A stretch of 37,758 bases of DNA from Oscillospiraceae bacterium (lineage in GTDB: Bacteria > Bacillota > Clostridia > Oscillospirales > JAAYXM01). Below the pieces are notes generated by a model that saw only the letters and a program-made list of their open reading frames with translations, did no database searches and was not told the DNA's origin. This document shows, piece after piece, positions 18,564 to 26,548 of the stretch (positions are counted from its first letter, which is position 1; every line of letters begins with the position of its first letter). The position numbers were made by a program, and so were the translations under genes. The DNA is taken from positions 1-37,758 of the forward strand of contig JAFYPW010000015.1 of assembly GCA_017559985.1 (NCBI GenBank), given 5' to 3'.

Positions 18564-19700
18564 CTATTGTATAATAAACATAAATCCCGTAAGGATAAAA
18601 AGAAAGGCAAAATTAAATGCGGAAAACTTCACTATATATTCTTTAATTTTTCCCGGATTGTGCTTTATGTATTCGCGGAAGGTTATAAGGCTTGCAAGGG
18701 ATGAGATGAGTGTGCCCACACCGCCGATGTTCACGCCGACAAGGAGATTTGCCCAGTCGTTTGTAAACTGTGAGAGGAGAATTGCGGAGGGTACGTTGCT
18801 TATAACCTGGCAGGAGAGAACACTGAAAAGAAGTGTGCTCTTTGAAAGAAGCCACGAGAAAATGCGGTTTACCGCGTCAATACGTGCCATATTCCCTGCA
18901 AAAACGAAAAAGAAAACAAAGGTTAAAAGGAGCGGATAGTCCACAGATTTGAGCGCGTCACGGTCTGCGAAGATAAGCACCGCGGGGATGACGACAAGTC
19001 CGAGCTGGTACGGTATCGTTCGGAAAACGATAGCAATGGAGAGTGTGAAAAGCGCAAGATAGAGAATGGCGCGTCCGGGATTGAGCTTTATTTTCTCGTC
19101 TTCGATATCAAGCGGCTCGGGTTTTATGAATATAAAACAGCAGACCGTGATGATAAAAACGGAGAGAAGGAACGGCGGCAACATAACCGAGCAAAACTCA
19201 CCTGTGGGTATGTTAAACTTCGTGTAGAGATAAAGGTTTTGCGGGTTCCCGAAAGGCGTGAGCATTCCGCCGAGGTTTGCCGCGATGTTCTGCATAATGA
19301 ACGTAAATGCCATATACTTTTCCTTTTTCGCGCCGGAGAGAACGAAGTATCCGAGCGGCAAAAAGGTCAAAAGAGCCATATCGTTTGCAATCAGCATAGA
19401 GCCGATAAAGGTGATATAGACAAGCGCAAGAACGGAGTTTCGCGCCGTCCTGAAAAGAAGCACGACCTTTCTTGCAAGGATGTAGAAAAAGCTTATGTTG
19501 CGAAGGGCACAGACGACGGCAAGTACGCAGAAAAGACAGGTAAGTGTTTTAAAGTCAAAATATCCGAGATACTGCCTGTCGACAGGCACGACAAAGCTCG
19601 TCGCGATTGCGAGAACGAGCGCAATCATCATAACCGCGTTGTCTTTTATAAATGTGTCTATGTGCCGGAGTTTTTTTCGCTTTATTGCAATAGTTGTCAT
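18564..19700 (-). CDS. ArsB/NhaD-like (SLC13/ion transporter superfamily) membrane permease
   Basis: Polytopic inner-membrane transporter of 378 residues with about ten or eleven helices. The family hairpin motif is visible as NLGGMLTPFGNPQNLYLYT (about 142-160; core GNPQN). Its partner lies in the second half as SNVPSAILLSQFTNDW...GVNIGGVGTLIS. These are the paired Asn/Pro/Gly re-entrant motifs of the ArsB, NhaD and SLC13-like carriers (YbiR-like branch). The substrate (anion, dicarboxylate or Na+/H+ exchange) cannot be told, and no arsR or arsenate reductase gene is nearby to support arsenite. It follows the FAD-dehydrogenase gene by 20 bases with a GGTGAG ribosome site, so the two probably share a transcript. 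Confidence 0.8.
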   Translation of the reverse strand: MTTIAIKRKKLRHIDTFIKDNAVMMIALVLAIATSFVVPVDRQYLGYFDFKTLTCLFCVLAVVCALRNISFFYILARKVVLLFRTARNSVLALVYITFIGSMLIANDMALLTFLPLGYFVLSGAKKEKYMAFTFIMQNIAANLGGMLTPFGNPQNLYLYTKFNIPTGEFCSVMLPPFLLSVFIITVCCFIFIKPEPLDIEDEKIKLNPGRAILYLALFTLSIAIVFRTIPYQLGLVVIPAVLIFADRDALKSVDYPLLLTFVFFFVFAGNMARIDAVNRIFSWLLSKSTLLFSVLSCQVISNVPSAILLSQFTNDWANLLVGVNIGGVGTLISSLASLITFREYIKHNPGKIKEYIVKFSAFNFAFLFILTGFMFIIQ

Positions 19701-19720
19701 TTTTCTATCTCACCTTTTGT

Positions 19721-21307
19721 TTAAAGTTTCAATACCGCCTCTGCAACGCGGATGCCGTCGACGGCAGAGGAGAGAATTCCGCCGGCATACCCCGCGCCCT
19801 CGCCGCATGGGTAAAGACCGGGAAGGGAGGAGACCGTTTCTTCATTCCTGCAAATTCGCACAGGGGAGGACGAGCGCGTTTCCGGTGCCGTGAGAACGGC
19901 CTCACCGTCACGGAATTCTGCAATGAGTCTTGAAAAGCCTGCGATGCCTGCGCGGAGAGATTCTGTAATATATTCGGGAAAGAGCGGCGCAATGTCGCAC
20001 TCGCGGACACCCGGTAAAAACGACGGCTTGACGCGACCGAAGCCGCACTTTCTGCCCGAGAGAAAACCTTCGACAGTCTGTGCCGGGGCACACCAGTCAC
20101 CGCCGCCAAGCGAAAATGCCGCGCGCTCTGCCTTTCGCTGCATTTCGACACCTGCAAGCGGGTCGGGTGAGCCGAAGTCCCCGGGCGTGACGTTTACAAG
20201 GAGTGCGCTGTTTGCGTTGTCAAGGTTTCTCGCAAAAAGGCTCATACCGTTCGTGACAAGGCCGCCATCCTCACTTGAAGCATTTATAACCTCGCCACCG
20301 GGGCACATACAGAAGGTGTAGACACATCTTCCGTTTGATAGCTTGTTTGAAAGCTTGTAATCCGCGGCACCGAGCGCCGGATGTCCCGCAAAGTCGCCAT
20401 AGCGGCATCTGTCAATTCCGCTTTGAAGGTGCTCTATGCGAACGCCCATTGAAAACGGCTTTTGTTGGAGTTCTACGCCCATATCCTGCATAAGCGCGAA
20501 AATGTCGCGCGCGGAGTGGCCAACCGCGAGGATGAGGTCGTTCGTTTCAAAGGTGACCTCGCCGTTGTCCGTTTCACAGACCACAGCGCAGACAGCACCG
20601 TTTTTCTGCTCAATACGAGTGAGCTTGTGGCGGAAGAAAACATCACCGCCGAGGCGCTTTATCTCTTCACGGATTCCCGAAACAACGGCGGGAAGCTTGT
20701 CCGAGCCGATGTGCGGGTTCTTTATATACATAATTTCAGCCGGCGCGCCGTGGCTTACGAAGGTGCGGTAGACCTCAAAACGGCGTCTGTCGTGAGTGCC
20801 GGAGTTGAGCTTTCCGTCAGAAAACGCGCCTGCGCCGCCCTCGCCGAACTGAACATTTGATTCTTTGTTGAAAACTTTTTCGTGCCAGAACTTTGAAACT
20901 GATTTTGCGCGGTTTTCAACGCTCTCGCCGCGCTCAATGAGAATCGGACGTGCGCCTGCGCGCGCAAGGGTGAGTGCCGCAAAAAGCCCGGCGGGTCCCG
21001 CTCCTGCAACAACAGGCCGCTTCTTCGGGCAGACGGGTGTCGGCACAGGAAGCTTTTCCTCACGGGGTTTTATCGTGATGTCGCGGCGGCGTGCGCGCGA
21101 AACAACCTTTTCTTCATCACAGGAGAGCGACACCTCAACCGAGAAAACGAAGTGAACATCGCGCTTGTCGCGCGCGTCTACCGCCTTCTTCGTGATTTTA
21201 AGCGATGTTATCTCGCGCGGGGAAATGCCGAGCGCGCGAGCTGCTTTTATATTCAGTTTTTCTTCACTTTCCGAAAGCGGAAGTTTAAGATTTCCTATCT
21301 GTATCAT
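19721..21307 (-). CDS. FAD-dependent dehydrogenase, COG2509-like
   Basis: Cytosolic flavoprotein of 528 residues whose function is not established. An N-terminal alpha/beta domain (about 1-85) begins IQIGNLKLPLSESEEKL. It is followed by the FAD-binding Rossmann motif VVAGAGPAGLFAAL (about 99-112) with a terminal acidic residue in LIERG. Then come a long substrate domain with GEGGAGAFSDGKLNSG and a C-terminal GEGAGYAGGILSSAVDGIRVAEA that closes the FAD site. This layout is that of the conserved, uncharacterised FAD-dependent dehydrogenases of Firmicutes. The ATG follows GAGAGG. It is the first gene of the minus-strand unit that continues into the ArsB/NhaD-like carrier and possibly uvrBA. Confidence 0.85.
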   Translation of the reverse strand: MIQIGNLKLPLSESEEKLNIKAARALGISPREITSLKITKKAVDARDKRDVHFVFSVEVSLSCDEEKVVSRARRRDITIKPREEKLPVPTPVCPKKRPVVAGAGPAGLFAALTLARAGARPILIERGESVENRAKSVSKFWHEKVFNKESNVQFGEGGAGAFSDGKLNSGTHDRRRFEVYRTFVSHGAPAEIMYIKNPHIGSDKLPAVVSGIREEIKRLGGDVFFRHKLTRIEQKNGAVCAVVCETDNGEVTFETNDLILAVGHSARDIFALMQDMGVELQQKPFSMGVRIEHLQSGIDRCRYGDFAGHPALGAADYKLSNKLSNGRCVYTFCMCPGGEVINASSEDGGLVTNGMSLFARNLDNANSALLVNVTPGDFGSPDPLAGVEMQRKAERAAFSLGGGDWCAPAQTVEGFLSGRKCGFGRVKPSFLPGVRECDIAPLFPEYITESLRAGIAGFSRLIAEFRDGEAVLTAPETRSSSPVRICRNEETVSSLPGLYPCGEGAGYAGGILSSAVDGIRVAEAVLKL

Positions 21308-21347
21308 TGGCGTTTCCTCTCAAAAACTGATATTCGCACAATTATTT

Positions 21348-21376
21348 ATTATATCAAATATTGTTTTAATTGTAAA
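21348..21376 (-). promoter_or_regulatory. Promoter of the FAD-dehydrogenase unit
   Basis: Minus-strand TTTACA, 17-base spacer and full-consensus TATAAT, with an extended -10 TGA. The start would be about 35 bases upstream of the ATG. Confidence 0.7.
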
Positions 21377-21392
21377 TATTATGTATTAACCG

Positions 21393-21420
21393 TTGACTAA
21401 ATGTGAGAATTGGTGATAAT
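21393..21420 (+). promoter_or_regulatory. Promoter of the NagD-like gene
   Basis: TTGACT, 16-base spacer and GATAAT, divergent from the FAD-dehydrogenase promoter. A second TATAAT at 21420-21425 is too far from the -35 for normal spacing. Confidence 0.55.
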
Positions 21421-21452
21421 ATAATGACAAGGAAAGTAAAGGAGATAAGATT

Positions 21453-22247
21453 TTGAAACAGATAAATTTCAACGAGAAAAAAGGCTTCATATGCGATATG
21501 GACGGTGTTATCTATCACGGTAACAAAATCCTGCCCGGCGTTGCCGAATTCATAAAGTGGTTAAACGACGAGAAAAAGGAATTCCTTTTTCTCACCAACA
21601 ACAGCGGATATACTCCGCGCGAGCTTCAACAGAAGCTTTTTCGTATGGGTCTGGAAGTCGGTGAGGAGCATTTTTACACAAGCGCTCTTGCAACGGCGAC
21701 CTTCTTAAAGGAACAGTCGCCTGGCTGCTCTGTATATGCAATAGGCGAGGCGGGGCTTATCAAGGCACTGTATGACGCGGGAATTATGATGAACGACATA
21801 AACCCTGACTATGTCGTTGTCGGCGAGGCAAAGTCATACTCCCTTGACACACTCACAAAGGCGACAAACCTGGTTCTTGGCGGCGCAAGGCTTATAGGCG
21901 CAAACTCCGATGTTTCAGGGCCTATCGAAAACGGAATCGCGCCCGCCTGCGGCGCGCTCGTCGCTCCGATTGAGATTGCAACGGGCAAGCGCGCATACTT
22001 CTGCGGCAAACCTAACCCGCTTATGATGAGAACGGGTTTGCGCCTTTTAAACTGCCACTCGGCAGAGGCGGTTATGGTCGGCGACCGTATGGATACCGAC
22101 ATTATCTCGGGTCTTGAAAGCGGTATGTCAACCGTGCTCGTGCTCACGGGCGTCACAACCCCCGAAATTCTTGCAACATATGCTTATCAGCCGTCCGTCG
22201 TGCTCGACGGCATTGGCGATATCGTAAGAATGGCAAAAGGCGAATAA
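21453..22247 (+). CDS. HAD-IIA (NagD/AraL-like) sugar or nucleotide phosphatase
   Basis: Cytosolic phosphatase of the haloacid dehalogenase superfamily, type IIA cap. The 264 residues match the family length. Motif I is ICDMDGVIYHG (nucleophile Asp15, Asp17), motif II is FLTNNSG, motif III is the Lys in CGKPNPLMM, and motif IV is MVGDRMDTDI. The start is TTG at 21453, placed 8 bases after AAAGGAG; no ATG or GTG fits. Family members act on sugar phosphates, nucleoside monophosphates or glycerol phosphate, and the substrate here is unknown. It is a single gene between its own promoter and a terminator. Confidence 0.88.
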   Translation: MKQINFNEKKGFICDMDGVIYHGNKILPGVAEFIKWLNDEKKEFLFLTNNSGYTPRELQQKLFRMGLEVGEEHFYTSALATATFLKEQSPGCSVYAIGEAGLIKALYDAGIMMNDINPDYVVVGEAKSYSLDTLTKATNLVLGGARLIGANSDVSGPIENGIAPACGALVAPIEIATGKRAYFCGKPNPLMMRTGLRLLNCHSAEAVMVGDRMDTDIISGLESGMSTVLVLTGVTTPEILATYAYQPSVVLDGIGDIVRMAKGE

Positions 22248-22253
22248 AAAACG

Positions 22254-22275
22254 AAACCACCCGTGAGGGTGGTTT
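22254..22275. terminator. Bidirectional terminator
   Basis: Stem AAACCACCC / GGGTGGTTT with a GTGA tetraloop, followed by T's on the plus strand and by T's on the minus strand. It separates the NagD-like gene from convergent rubredoxin. Confidence 0.88.
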
Positions 22276-22288
22276 TTGATTTTGTTAC

Positions 22289-22447
22289 TTATGCTTTGGA
22301 GAACATATCTTTTCCTGCGCCGCAAAGGGGGCAGACGAAATCGTCCGGAAGGTCCTCAAACTTTGTGCCGGCTTCAATTCCGTCCTCGGGAATGCCTGCT
22401 GCCTCGTCATATTCCCATCCGCAGATGTCACATACATATTTGCTCAT
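22289..22447 (-). CDS. Rubredoxin
   Basis: Small cytosolic electron carrier with one iron held by four cysteines. The 52 residues contain CxxCG (Cys6, Cys9) and CPLCG (Cys39, Cys42), plus the aromatic core WEYDEAAG and FEDLPDDF. The in-frame open frame reaches back to 22513, but the ATG at 22447, after AGGAGG, gives the standard rubredoxin length. It lies 31 bases after the flavo-diiron protein gene. Rubredoxin is the known electron donor to that enzyme family, so they probably work as a pair. It ends at a bidirectional hairpin. Confidence 0.96.
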   Translation of the reverse strand: MSKYVCDICGWEYDEAAGIPEDGIEAGTKFEDLPDDFVCPLCGAGKDMFSKA

Positions 22448-22478
22448 TGTTCTAATCCTCCTGTAAGTTTTAAATTTA

Positions 22479-23636
22479 TTATACACGGCAGAGCTCGTCG
22501 GCAAGTGCGTCAAGAGCGGCTTCGCTCTCGCTGTTCAGTGCCGAGAGAATTCTTACCGTAGTATCGGTAAAGGTGAGGTTGTTGCTTTTTTCGAGCATTG
22601 TGCGCATAACCTTTGCCGCAGTCGGTGCCCAGCTTCCGTTTTCTATAAGGGCAACCGTGCGGCTCTGGAAATTGCGTTCGGTAAGGCTTGAAATAAACTC
22701 GCGCATATACGGGAAAATCTCTGAATTATAGGTAGTTGTTGCAAGGACGAGCTTTGAGTATCTGAAAGCATCCTCAACCGCTTCTGCCATATCGCTTCTT
22801 GCAAGGTCGCAGACGGAGACGTTTTCATAGCCCCTGTCACGGATTTTCTTTTCAAGCATCTCAACTGCGCGCTTCGTGTTGCCGTAAACCGAGGTATAGG
22901 CGATAAATATGCCTTCCTCCTCCGGACGATAGCTTGACCAGGTGTCGTAAAGCCCGATGTAATAGGAAAGGTTTTCCGAAAGCACTGGGCCGTGGAGCGG
23001 GCAGATAATCTCAATGTCAAGCGTTTCAGCTTTTTTGAGAAGTGTCTGCACCTGAACACCGTATTTTCCGACTATGCCGATGTAGTAACGGCGTGCCTCA
23101 CACGCCCATTCGTCCTCGGCATCAAGTGCGCCGAACTTTCCGAAGCCGTCAGCGGAAAAGAGAACCTTGTCCGCACTGTCGTATGAAACGATAACCTCCG
23201 GCCAGTGCACCATCGGTGCGGTGAAGAAGGTAAGCGTGTGTTGTCCGAGCTCTAATGTTGAGCCTTCGTCAACAACTACGCGGTTGTCTGCAAAATCCGT
23301 TCCGAAGAAGTTTTTCATCATATTGAAAGCCTTCTGTGATGAAACAACCTTTGCGTCGGGGTATTCTCTGATGAAATTTGCGATATTTGCCGAGTGGTCA
23401 GGCTCCATATGGTGAACGACGAGATAGTCGGGCTTTCTCGCACCGAGCACCGAGCGGAGATTTTCAAGCCATTCAGAGAAAAATGCTGCGTCTACCGTGT
23501 CCATAACGGCGATTTTATCATCCATAATCACATATGAGTTATAGGAAATACCGTCAGGGACGATATAGTGACCCTCGAAAAGGTCTATCTTACGGTCGTT
23601 GACACCGACATATTTTATATCTTTTGTAACTGTCAT
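22479..23636 (-). CDS. fprA: Flavo-diiron protein (A-type flavoprotein, FprA/ROO-like)
   Basis: Cytosolic enzyme that reduces O2 to water (or NO to N2O) using electrons from rubredoxin. It protects anaerobes from oxygen. The 385 residues hold an N-terminal metallo-beta-lactamase-like diiron domain with HMEPDH (76-81) as metal ligands, further ligand positions in MVHWPE, SADGFG and CPLHGPV, and then a flavodoxin domain from about 250 ([12 protein letters not shown]). No extra C-terminal rubredoxin or NADH-oxidase domain is fused, so the separate rubredoxin gene downstream fits. The ATG at 23636 after GAGGG is preferred to an in-frame ATG 12 codons upstream. The promoter and a dyad operator lie directly upstream. 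Confidence 0.94.
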   Translation of the reverse strand: MTVTKDIKYVGVNDRKIDLFEGHYIVPDGISYNSYVIMDDKIAVMDTVDAAFFSEWLENLRSVLGARKPDYLVVHHMEPDHSANIANFIREYPDAKVVSSQKAFNMMKNFFGTDFADNRVVVDEGSTLELGQHTLTFFTAPMVHWPEVIVSYDSADKVLFSADGFGKFGALDAEDEWACEARRYYIGIVGKYGVQVQTLLKKAETLDIEIICPLHGPVLSENLSYYIGLYDTWSSYRPEEEGIFIAYTSVYGNTKRAVEMLEKKIRDRGYENVSVCDLARSDMAEAVEDAFRYSKLVLATTTYNSEIFPYMREFISSLTERNFQSRTVALIENGSWAPTAAKVMRTMLEKSNNLTFTDTTVRILSALNSESEAALDALADELCRV

Positions 23637-23661
23637 ATCATAACCCTCAATCCTTGTTTGA

Positions 23662-23679
23662 TTGTATATCATTATACAA
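23662..23679. promoter_or_regulatory. 18-bp dyad operator over the fprA promoter
   Basis: TTGTATA, four bases, TATACAA: perfect 7-bp arms covering the -10 and the expected start of the fprA promoter. The size and outer TTGT/ACAA match the frame of Rex operators (TTGT-N10-ACAA). One half, TATAATGAT on the minus strand, also recalls PerR boxes. The protein bound is not known. Confidence 0.55.
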
Positions 23680-23699
23680 CAGTTTTATAAAAATCTCAA
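23671..23699 (-). promoter_or_regulatory. Promoter of fprA-rubredoxin
   Basis: Minus-strand TTGAGA, 17-base spacer and consensus TATAAT, about 35 bases upstream of the fprA ATG. Confidence 0.75.
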
Positions 23700-23734
23700 T
23701 AGAATTATCTTACAGCGAAAAACGGTAGCAACTA

Positions 23735-23763
23735 TTGACTTTAAAGGATTATTATAGTAAAAT
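23735..23763 (+). promoter_or_regulatory. Promoter of the ZIP transporter gene
   Basis: TTGACT, 17-base spacer and TAAAAT, divergent from fprA, with the start expected near 23770 and a leader of roughly 70 bases to the chosen ATG. Confidence 0.6.
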
Positions 23764-23841
23764 CGCAAACGAAGCAGCAGAATTTATTATATGGAAAATG
23801 GAAAAATTTATTACGGAATTTATAACTTTGGCGGTGATATT

Positions 23842-24603
23842 ATGCAGATGGTTTTACTTACGGCGCTCGGTGTCGGCGGGGCAACGGTTGTTGGCGCGAT
23901 TTTAGGGTTTTTGTTTAAAAATCCCTCACATAAATTCAACGATATTATTCTCTCGTTTGCGGCGGGTGTTATGCTTGCGGCAGCGGTTGTGGGGCTCATT
24001 CTGCCGTCTCTTGAAGCGGGGGAAGGCGTCGGAACTCTTTTTGTCACAATAGTCGGCCTTTTCTGCGGTGCAAGCTGCTTAAACCTCATCGACAAGCTCG
24101 TTCCGCACCTTCACAGGCTCACGGGCGTTGAGATAGAGCCGCACCACGAGGTAAACCGCGAACTCAGCAGGGTTCTGCTTTTTGTCATAGCTATCGGAAT
24201 TCATAACCTGCCGGAAGGTATTGCGGCAGGCGTAAGCTTCGGAAACGGAGATGTTGCACAGGGCATAATCGTTGCAAGCAGCATCGCGCTTCAGAATATC
24301 CCCGAGGGTATGGTAATAATTGCGCCGATGGTCGCGGCCGGGATAAGCCGCCGCCGCACATTCCTTATAGCTCTTGCGACAGGGCTTGTAGAGGTTCTGG
24401 GCACGATGATAGGCTATTTTGCGGTTAGACTCTCAACGGCAATCCTGCCGTTTGCACTTGCCTTTGCAGGCGGAACGATGCTCTATGTCATAAGCGATGA
24501 AATGATTCCCGAAACTCATGCACACGGCGGAGAGATCAGCGCTACATACTCGCTCATCGCCGGATTTGCGCTTATGCTTGTGTTTGATTTTCTTTTGGGG
24601 TAA
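23842..24603 (+). CDS. ZIP-family divalent metal transporter (ZupT-like)
   Basis: Inner-membrane importer of zinc, possibly iron or manganese. The protein has about eight hydrophobic helices. The two metal-site helices are clear: IGIHNLPEGIAAGVSFG and SIALQNIPEGMVIIAPM, with the His/Asn/Glu sets typical of ZIP carriers. The linker holds GVEIEPHHEVN, a short His-containing loop. The in-frame frame opens at an ATG at 23791, but the ATG at 23842, preceded by GGCGGTGAT, gives a usual N-terminus (253 residues); neither has a strong ribosome site. The gene is divergent from fprA and 9 bases before a HAD gene. The metal specificity is not readable. Confidence 0.88.
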   Translation: MQMVLLTALGVGGATVVGAILGFLFKNPSHKFNDIILSFAAGVMLAAAVVGLILPSLEAGEGVGTLFVTIVGLFCGASCLNLIDKLVPHLHRLTGVEIEPHHEVNRELSRVLLFVIAIGIHNLPEGIAAGVSFGNGDVAQGIIVASSIALQNIPEGMVIIAPMVAAGISRRRTFLIALATGLVEVLGTMIGYFAVRLSTAILPFALAFAGGTMLYVISDEMIPETHAHGGEISATYSLIAGFALMLVFDFLLG

Positions 24604-24612
24604 GGAGAAATT

Positions 24613-25320
24613 ATGGCGATAACAACAGTCCTTTTTGACCTTGACGGAACTCTGCTTCCGATGGATCAGGATGAATTTATAAAAGCGTATTTCGGCAGAC
24701 TCACAAGAAAACTCATCCCGCACGGATATGAAGCGGAAAAGCTTGTGTCAACTATATGGGCAGGAACGAAAGCGATGATTTCAAACAACGGAGAGTGCAC
24801 GAACGAAGAGGCCTTCTGGAAGAAGTTCTGCGAGGCGTTCGGCGAAGAAGCAAAAAACGATTTGCCGATATTTGACGAGTTTTATGCAACGGAATTTTCA
24901 AAGGTGCGCGAGGTTTGCGGGTATAACGAAAACGCGAAAAAAGCAATATCGTGCGTCAGAGAAAGAGGCTTTCGCGTAGCTCTTGCGACAAATCCGCTCT
25001 TTCCTGCCGTTGCGACAGAGAACAGAATTTCCTGGGCAGGGCTTAAACCTGCGGATTTTGAGTTTTATACCACCTATGAAAATTCAAGCTACTGTAAGCC
25101 CAATCCCGCATACTACAAGGAAATATTGAAAAAACTGGGGGTCGGGGCAGAGGAATGCCTTATGGTCGGAACCGACGTCGGTGAGGATATGGTAACCGTG
25201 AAGCTCGGAATGAAGGTGTTTCTTCTGACGGATTGCCTTATAAACAAAGAAGGAGAGGATATTTCAAAATATCCCAACGGAGATTTTTCAAAGCTTATTG
25301 AATTTATAGAAAGTCTGTGA
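24613..25320 (+). CDS. HAD-superfamily hydrolase
   Basis: Cytosolic phosphatase of 235 residues. Motif I is FDLDGTLLPMD (Asp10, Asp12). Motif II is the Thr in LATNPLFP, motif III the Lys in YCKPNPAYY, and motif IV GTDVGEDM. A helical cap lies between about 20 and 100. It follows the ZIP gene by 9 bases with AAGGAG before the ATG, so the two are co-transcribed, but no functional link to metal transport is evident. The substrate is unknown. It ends at a probable terminator. Confidence 0.82.
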   Translation: MAITTVLFDLDGTLLPMDQDEFIKAYFGRLTRKLIPHGYEAEKLVSTIWAGTKAMISNNGECTNEEAFWKKFCEAFGEEAKNDLPIFDEFYATEFSKVREVCGYNENAKKAISCVRERGFRVALATNPLFPAVATENRISWAGLKPADFEFYTTYENSSYCKPNPAYYKEILKKLGVGAEECLMVGTDVGEDMVTVKLGMKVFLLTDCLINKEGEDISKYPNGDFSKLIEFIESL

Positions 25321-25323
25321 CTG

Positions 25324-25362
25324 ACACGGCGGCGGAGTGTGAAAACTTTGCGCCGTGTTTTT
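25324..25362 (+). terminator. Probable terminator after the HAD gene
   Basis: ACACGGCG and CGCCGTGT pair across a 19-base loop, followed by a T-run. The loop is longer than usual, which lowers the certainty. Confidence 0.6.
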
Positions 25363-25387
25363 GTGTATAAACAACTTCGAAACACTC

Positions 25388-25416
25388 TTGACAAATTGCC
25401 GAAAATATGGTAACAT
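25388..25416 (+). promoter_or_regulatory. Promoter of the helical-protein/aminotransferase operon
   Basis: Consensus TTGACA, 17-base spacer and TAACAT, with TGG (extended -10) just before the -10. Transcription should start at about 25423, exactly where the palindromic operator begins. Confidence 0.8.
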
Positions 25417-25422
25417 AAAAAC

Positions 25423-25448
25423 CGTTATGCGAAACGTTTCGCATAACG
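25423..25448. promoter_or_regulatory. 26-bp perfect palindromic operator, LacI/GalR type
   Basis: Each half is CGTTATGCGAAAC with its exact complement, centred on AAAC/GTTT with the central CG typical of LacI/GalR-family sites. It starts 6 bases after the -10, so bound repressor would block the transcription start. The LacI-family gene at 28062, just behind the two genes of this operon, is the likely binder. No other copy was noticed in the window. Confidence 0.8.
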
Positions 25449-25501
25449 CGGACTTGATTTTGTAATAAAGTGACCGGTGTTCCGGCAGAAAGGAAAAAGA
25501 T

Positions 25502-26527
25502 ATGGATAGAAATGAATTGAAAGTAAAATTCGAGGCAGGAAGAAAAGCTATCCGCAAAGCTGTTGATTTTCAGCTTGGTTTCCTCAAGGAAGACGGCGGA
25601 TACATCTGGGAGGGTTACGTTCCCGATGCTTTCCACAAGCAGGCATATTCCTGGAACCTTGTAGGCAACAACGAAGAAGCACACAGAATTTTGACCTGGA
25701 TCCGCGATAACAGGCTTCGTGCAAACGGCTCTCTAATTCTCACGGAAGACCCCAACGATACTGTGAACAACGTTGATATTTACAAGCACGCATGGACTTG
25801 CCAGGGTGCACACAGGCTTGGAAGATTTGACGTATCTTACCCGGTTTACAACTTCCTTAAAACTCTTGAAATGCCGTGCGGCGGATTCCCGCTTCATCAC
25901 GGAATGCCCTTTGCACGTATGATGACAACTGCATGGGTTGGTATCACCGCGTTATATTTCAACGATATGGAGCTTGCAGGACGCTGCACAAAGTGGTGTG
26001 TTGATGTTCTTGATGCACAGCCCGACGAAAACAGATTCTACTTCATGACAACTCCGGACGGAAAGCTTGCAACAGAGGAAATGGGCGGAGACTTCATCGA
26101 CAACAAGAAGTTGAAGCAGTGCTACTGGGAGTGCGGCTTTGCCATGATGCTCATGGACAGAATGTACCAGATAACGAAGGACGAGAAATATCTCGGATAC
26201 GCAAAGCGCTTTATGGAGTTCCTCTTCACTTGTGCGGAAGATACATGGAGCTATTGGGGAAGCGGCAAAGCTGCTCTTGGCTGCGCTATGTACTATTCGT
26301 TCACGGGTGATGAGCGTGCTATGGAAGCAGCAGTTAAGTTTATTGACTTTGTTGTTGAAACACAGGTCAAGATTTCAGACAAGGACGGCAAGTATGCAGG
26401 CGGCTTCTGGTATGACGACGAACCTGACATTCTCCTTATTTATGTTGACCACGCCGCCTGCTTCTCCGGATGGGTTCTTGACAGCATTTCCTACATCGAA
26501 AGCAGACTTCGCGCAGAAGGCAAATAA
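25502..26527 (+). CDS. Uncharacterised cytosolic all-alpha protein, glycosidase/terpenoid-cyclase-like helical barrel
   Basis: The 341-residue family is not one I can name with certainty. It has no signal peptide or membrane helix. The sequence is built of amphipathic helix pairs separated by Gly/Trp-rich turns: DGGYIWEGYV (31-40), HAWTCQGAHRLGRFD (96-110), PCGGFPLHHG (125-134), TWSYWGSGKAALG (248-260) and AGGFWYDDEPD (299-309). Such spacing is typical of (alpha/alpha)6 barrels or toroids (six-hairpin glycosidases, C5-epimerases, terpenoid cyclases). Asp and Glu near these turns (Glu37, Asp42, Asp110, Asp305, Asp306, Glu307) are possible catalytic residues. The ATG follows AAAGGAAAAAG. It is the first gene behind the LacI-type operator, with an aminotransferase 21 bases later. 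Many C-ending codons (AAC, TTC, TAC) suggest high expression. A role on a sugar or amino-sugar is inference. Confidence 0.6.
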   Translation: MDRNELKVKFEAGRKAIRKAVDFQLGFLKEDGGYIWEGYVPDAFHKQAYSWNLVGNNEEAHRILTWIRDNRLRANGSLILTEDPNDTVNNVDIYKHAWTCQGAHRLGRFDVSYPVYNFLKTLEMPCGGFPLHHGMPFARMMTTAWVGITALYFNDMELAGRCTKWCVDVLDAQPDENRFYFMTTPDGKLATEEMGGDFIDNKKLKQCYWECGFAMMLMDRMYQITKDEKYLGYAKRFMEFLFTCAEDTWSYWGSGKAALGCAMYYSFTGDERAMEAAVKFIDFVVETQVKISDKDGKYAGGFWYDDEPDILLIYVDHAACFSGWVLDSISYIESRLRAEGK

Positions 26528-26548
26528 AAAGATTTTTCGGAGGTAAAT

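Noticed and set aside
18564-19700. Arsenite efflux pump ArsB
   Set aside because: Only the broad carrier superfamily is supported. No arsR, arsC or arsA gene lies nearby.
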